DNA of 7,185 nt from Planctomycetia bacterium (GTDB taxonomy: Bacteria; Planctomycetota; PLA2; JAEUHO01). The notes beneath the pieces were generated by a model. That model was given only the letters and a program-made list of their open reading frames with translations, was not told the DNA's origin and did not search any database. The stretch is from NCBI GenBank assembly GCA_030618975.1, contig JAUXCH010000244.1, forward strand, positions 1-7,185, written 5' to 3'. The position numbers and the translations under genes are program-made. Position 1 is the stretch's first letter. Every line of letters starts with the position of its first letter. This document shows, piece by piece, positions 7,018 to 7,185 of this stretch.

Positions 7018-7185
7018 TGTACTCATGATGCGAAGGATTGAAACTCCACCAGGGTGTATTCAATCGTCCACAGCGCCAATTTAAACCGGCATTAACGTCC
7101 GTCGAAAAGCCAACATTCCCTTCAAGGTGAGAGCTCAGCTGATAATTTACCGAGTCAGATTGTTTCTGCTGCACCGACAGAGTTA
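7018..7185 (-). other. Low-GC tail of foreign-looking sequence, possible fragment of an outer-membrane beta-barrel gene
   Basis: The last 165 bases are 77 G+C (about 47%, hand count), against 63-70% in the 120 bases before them. One - strand frame is open from the window edge (ACT at 7183) through the tail and then continues out of frame across the adaptor gene to a stop at 6761. The codons at 7150-7070 encode 27 residues that alternate strictly between apolar or small (V, Y, L, S, L, G, V, F, T, V, A, L, W, C) and polar or glycine, as in membrane beta-strands. I do not recognise the protein. The alternative is an AT-richer promoter region of the efflux operon, but I could not find a convincing -35/-10 pair or a start codon with a ribosome binding site. 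Confidence 0.35.

Noticed and set aside
1561..7026. A single 1821-codon open frame on the - strand covering almost the whole region
   Set aside because: Only its last 279 codons (cysE) are real. The rest is the alternate frame of the adaptor and RND genes, full of Arg, Gly, Pro and His, as GC-rich shadow frames are. It is not a giant fusion protein.
5451..7028. Long + strand open frame (525 codons) antisense to the adaptor
   Set aside because: Its composition is dominated by Arg, Asp, Leu, His and Val, with no domain-like pattern. It mirrors the codon bias of the real - strand genes. The same holds for the + strand frames at 3897-5099, 1555-2664 and 863-1564.
7035..7044. GGATTGAAAC, resembling the conserved 3' end of many CRISPR repeats
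   Set aside because: It occurs once only, with no second copy, no regular spacing and no cas gene nearby, so it is a chance match or an unrelated motif.
7021..7185. Promoter for the efflux operon in the low-GC tail
   Set aside because: AT-rich DNA before an operon could be a promoter, but the -35/-10-like hexamers that I tried on the - strand were poor matches or wrongly spaced, and the tail shows a coding-like alternating peptide instead.

Overview
This 7.2 kb stretch is GC-rich (about two thirds G+C by eye), with strong GC preference at third codon positions. It comes from a diderm (Gram-negative-type) bacterium, because it encodes an RND efflux pump inner-membrane subunit and its periplasmic adaptor. 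Nothing in it fixes the phylum. The style (GC-rich, GTG starts, an FG-GAP/VCBS-type repeat protein, a metagenome-like contig edge) suits an environmental lineage, but that is an impression only.

Layout. Positions 1-435 (+ strand) hold the C-terminal end of an FG-GAP/VCBS-repeat beta-propeller protein that begins outside the window. A 163-bp convergent gap (436-598) contains a small stem-loop. All the rest lies on the - strand and, read in transcription order from high to low coordinates, is: a periplasmic adaptor of the HlyD/AcrA type (5745-about 7004), an AcrB-like RND transporter (2613-5738), a 212-bp gap with two stem-loops (2401-2612), serine O-acetyltransferase cysE (1561-2400), and O-acetylserine sulfhydrylase cysK (599-1510).

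There are two functional modules. The adaptor and RND transporter are separated by 6 bp and are almost certainly co-transcribed. The adaptor keeps the R-L-S hairpin-tip residues used to dock on TolC-type channels, but no TolC gene is present here. The cysE-cysK pair encodes both enzymes of cysteine synthesis from serine (serine to O-acetylserine to cysteine). The acetyltransferase ends in isoleucine, as expected if it docks its tail into the CysK active site to form the cysteine synthase complex. The hairpins between the modules suggest that they are separate transcription units.

The main anomaly is at the right end. From about 7020 to 7185 the base composition drops to about 47% GC (77 G+C in 165 bases, hand count), exactly where the adaptor should have its N-terminus. 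A stop codon interrupts the adaptor frame there, no start with a ribosome binding site is visible, and another frame of the tail reads open with a strikingly alternating beta-strand-like pattern. A chimeric contig join or a recombination breakpoint is the simplest reading. I found no convincing new biological system: the genes belong to well-known families, and the points of interest are the junction, the hairpin-rich cysE leader and some residue-level details.
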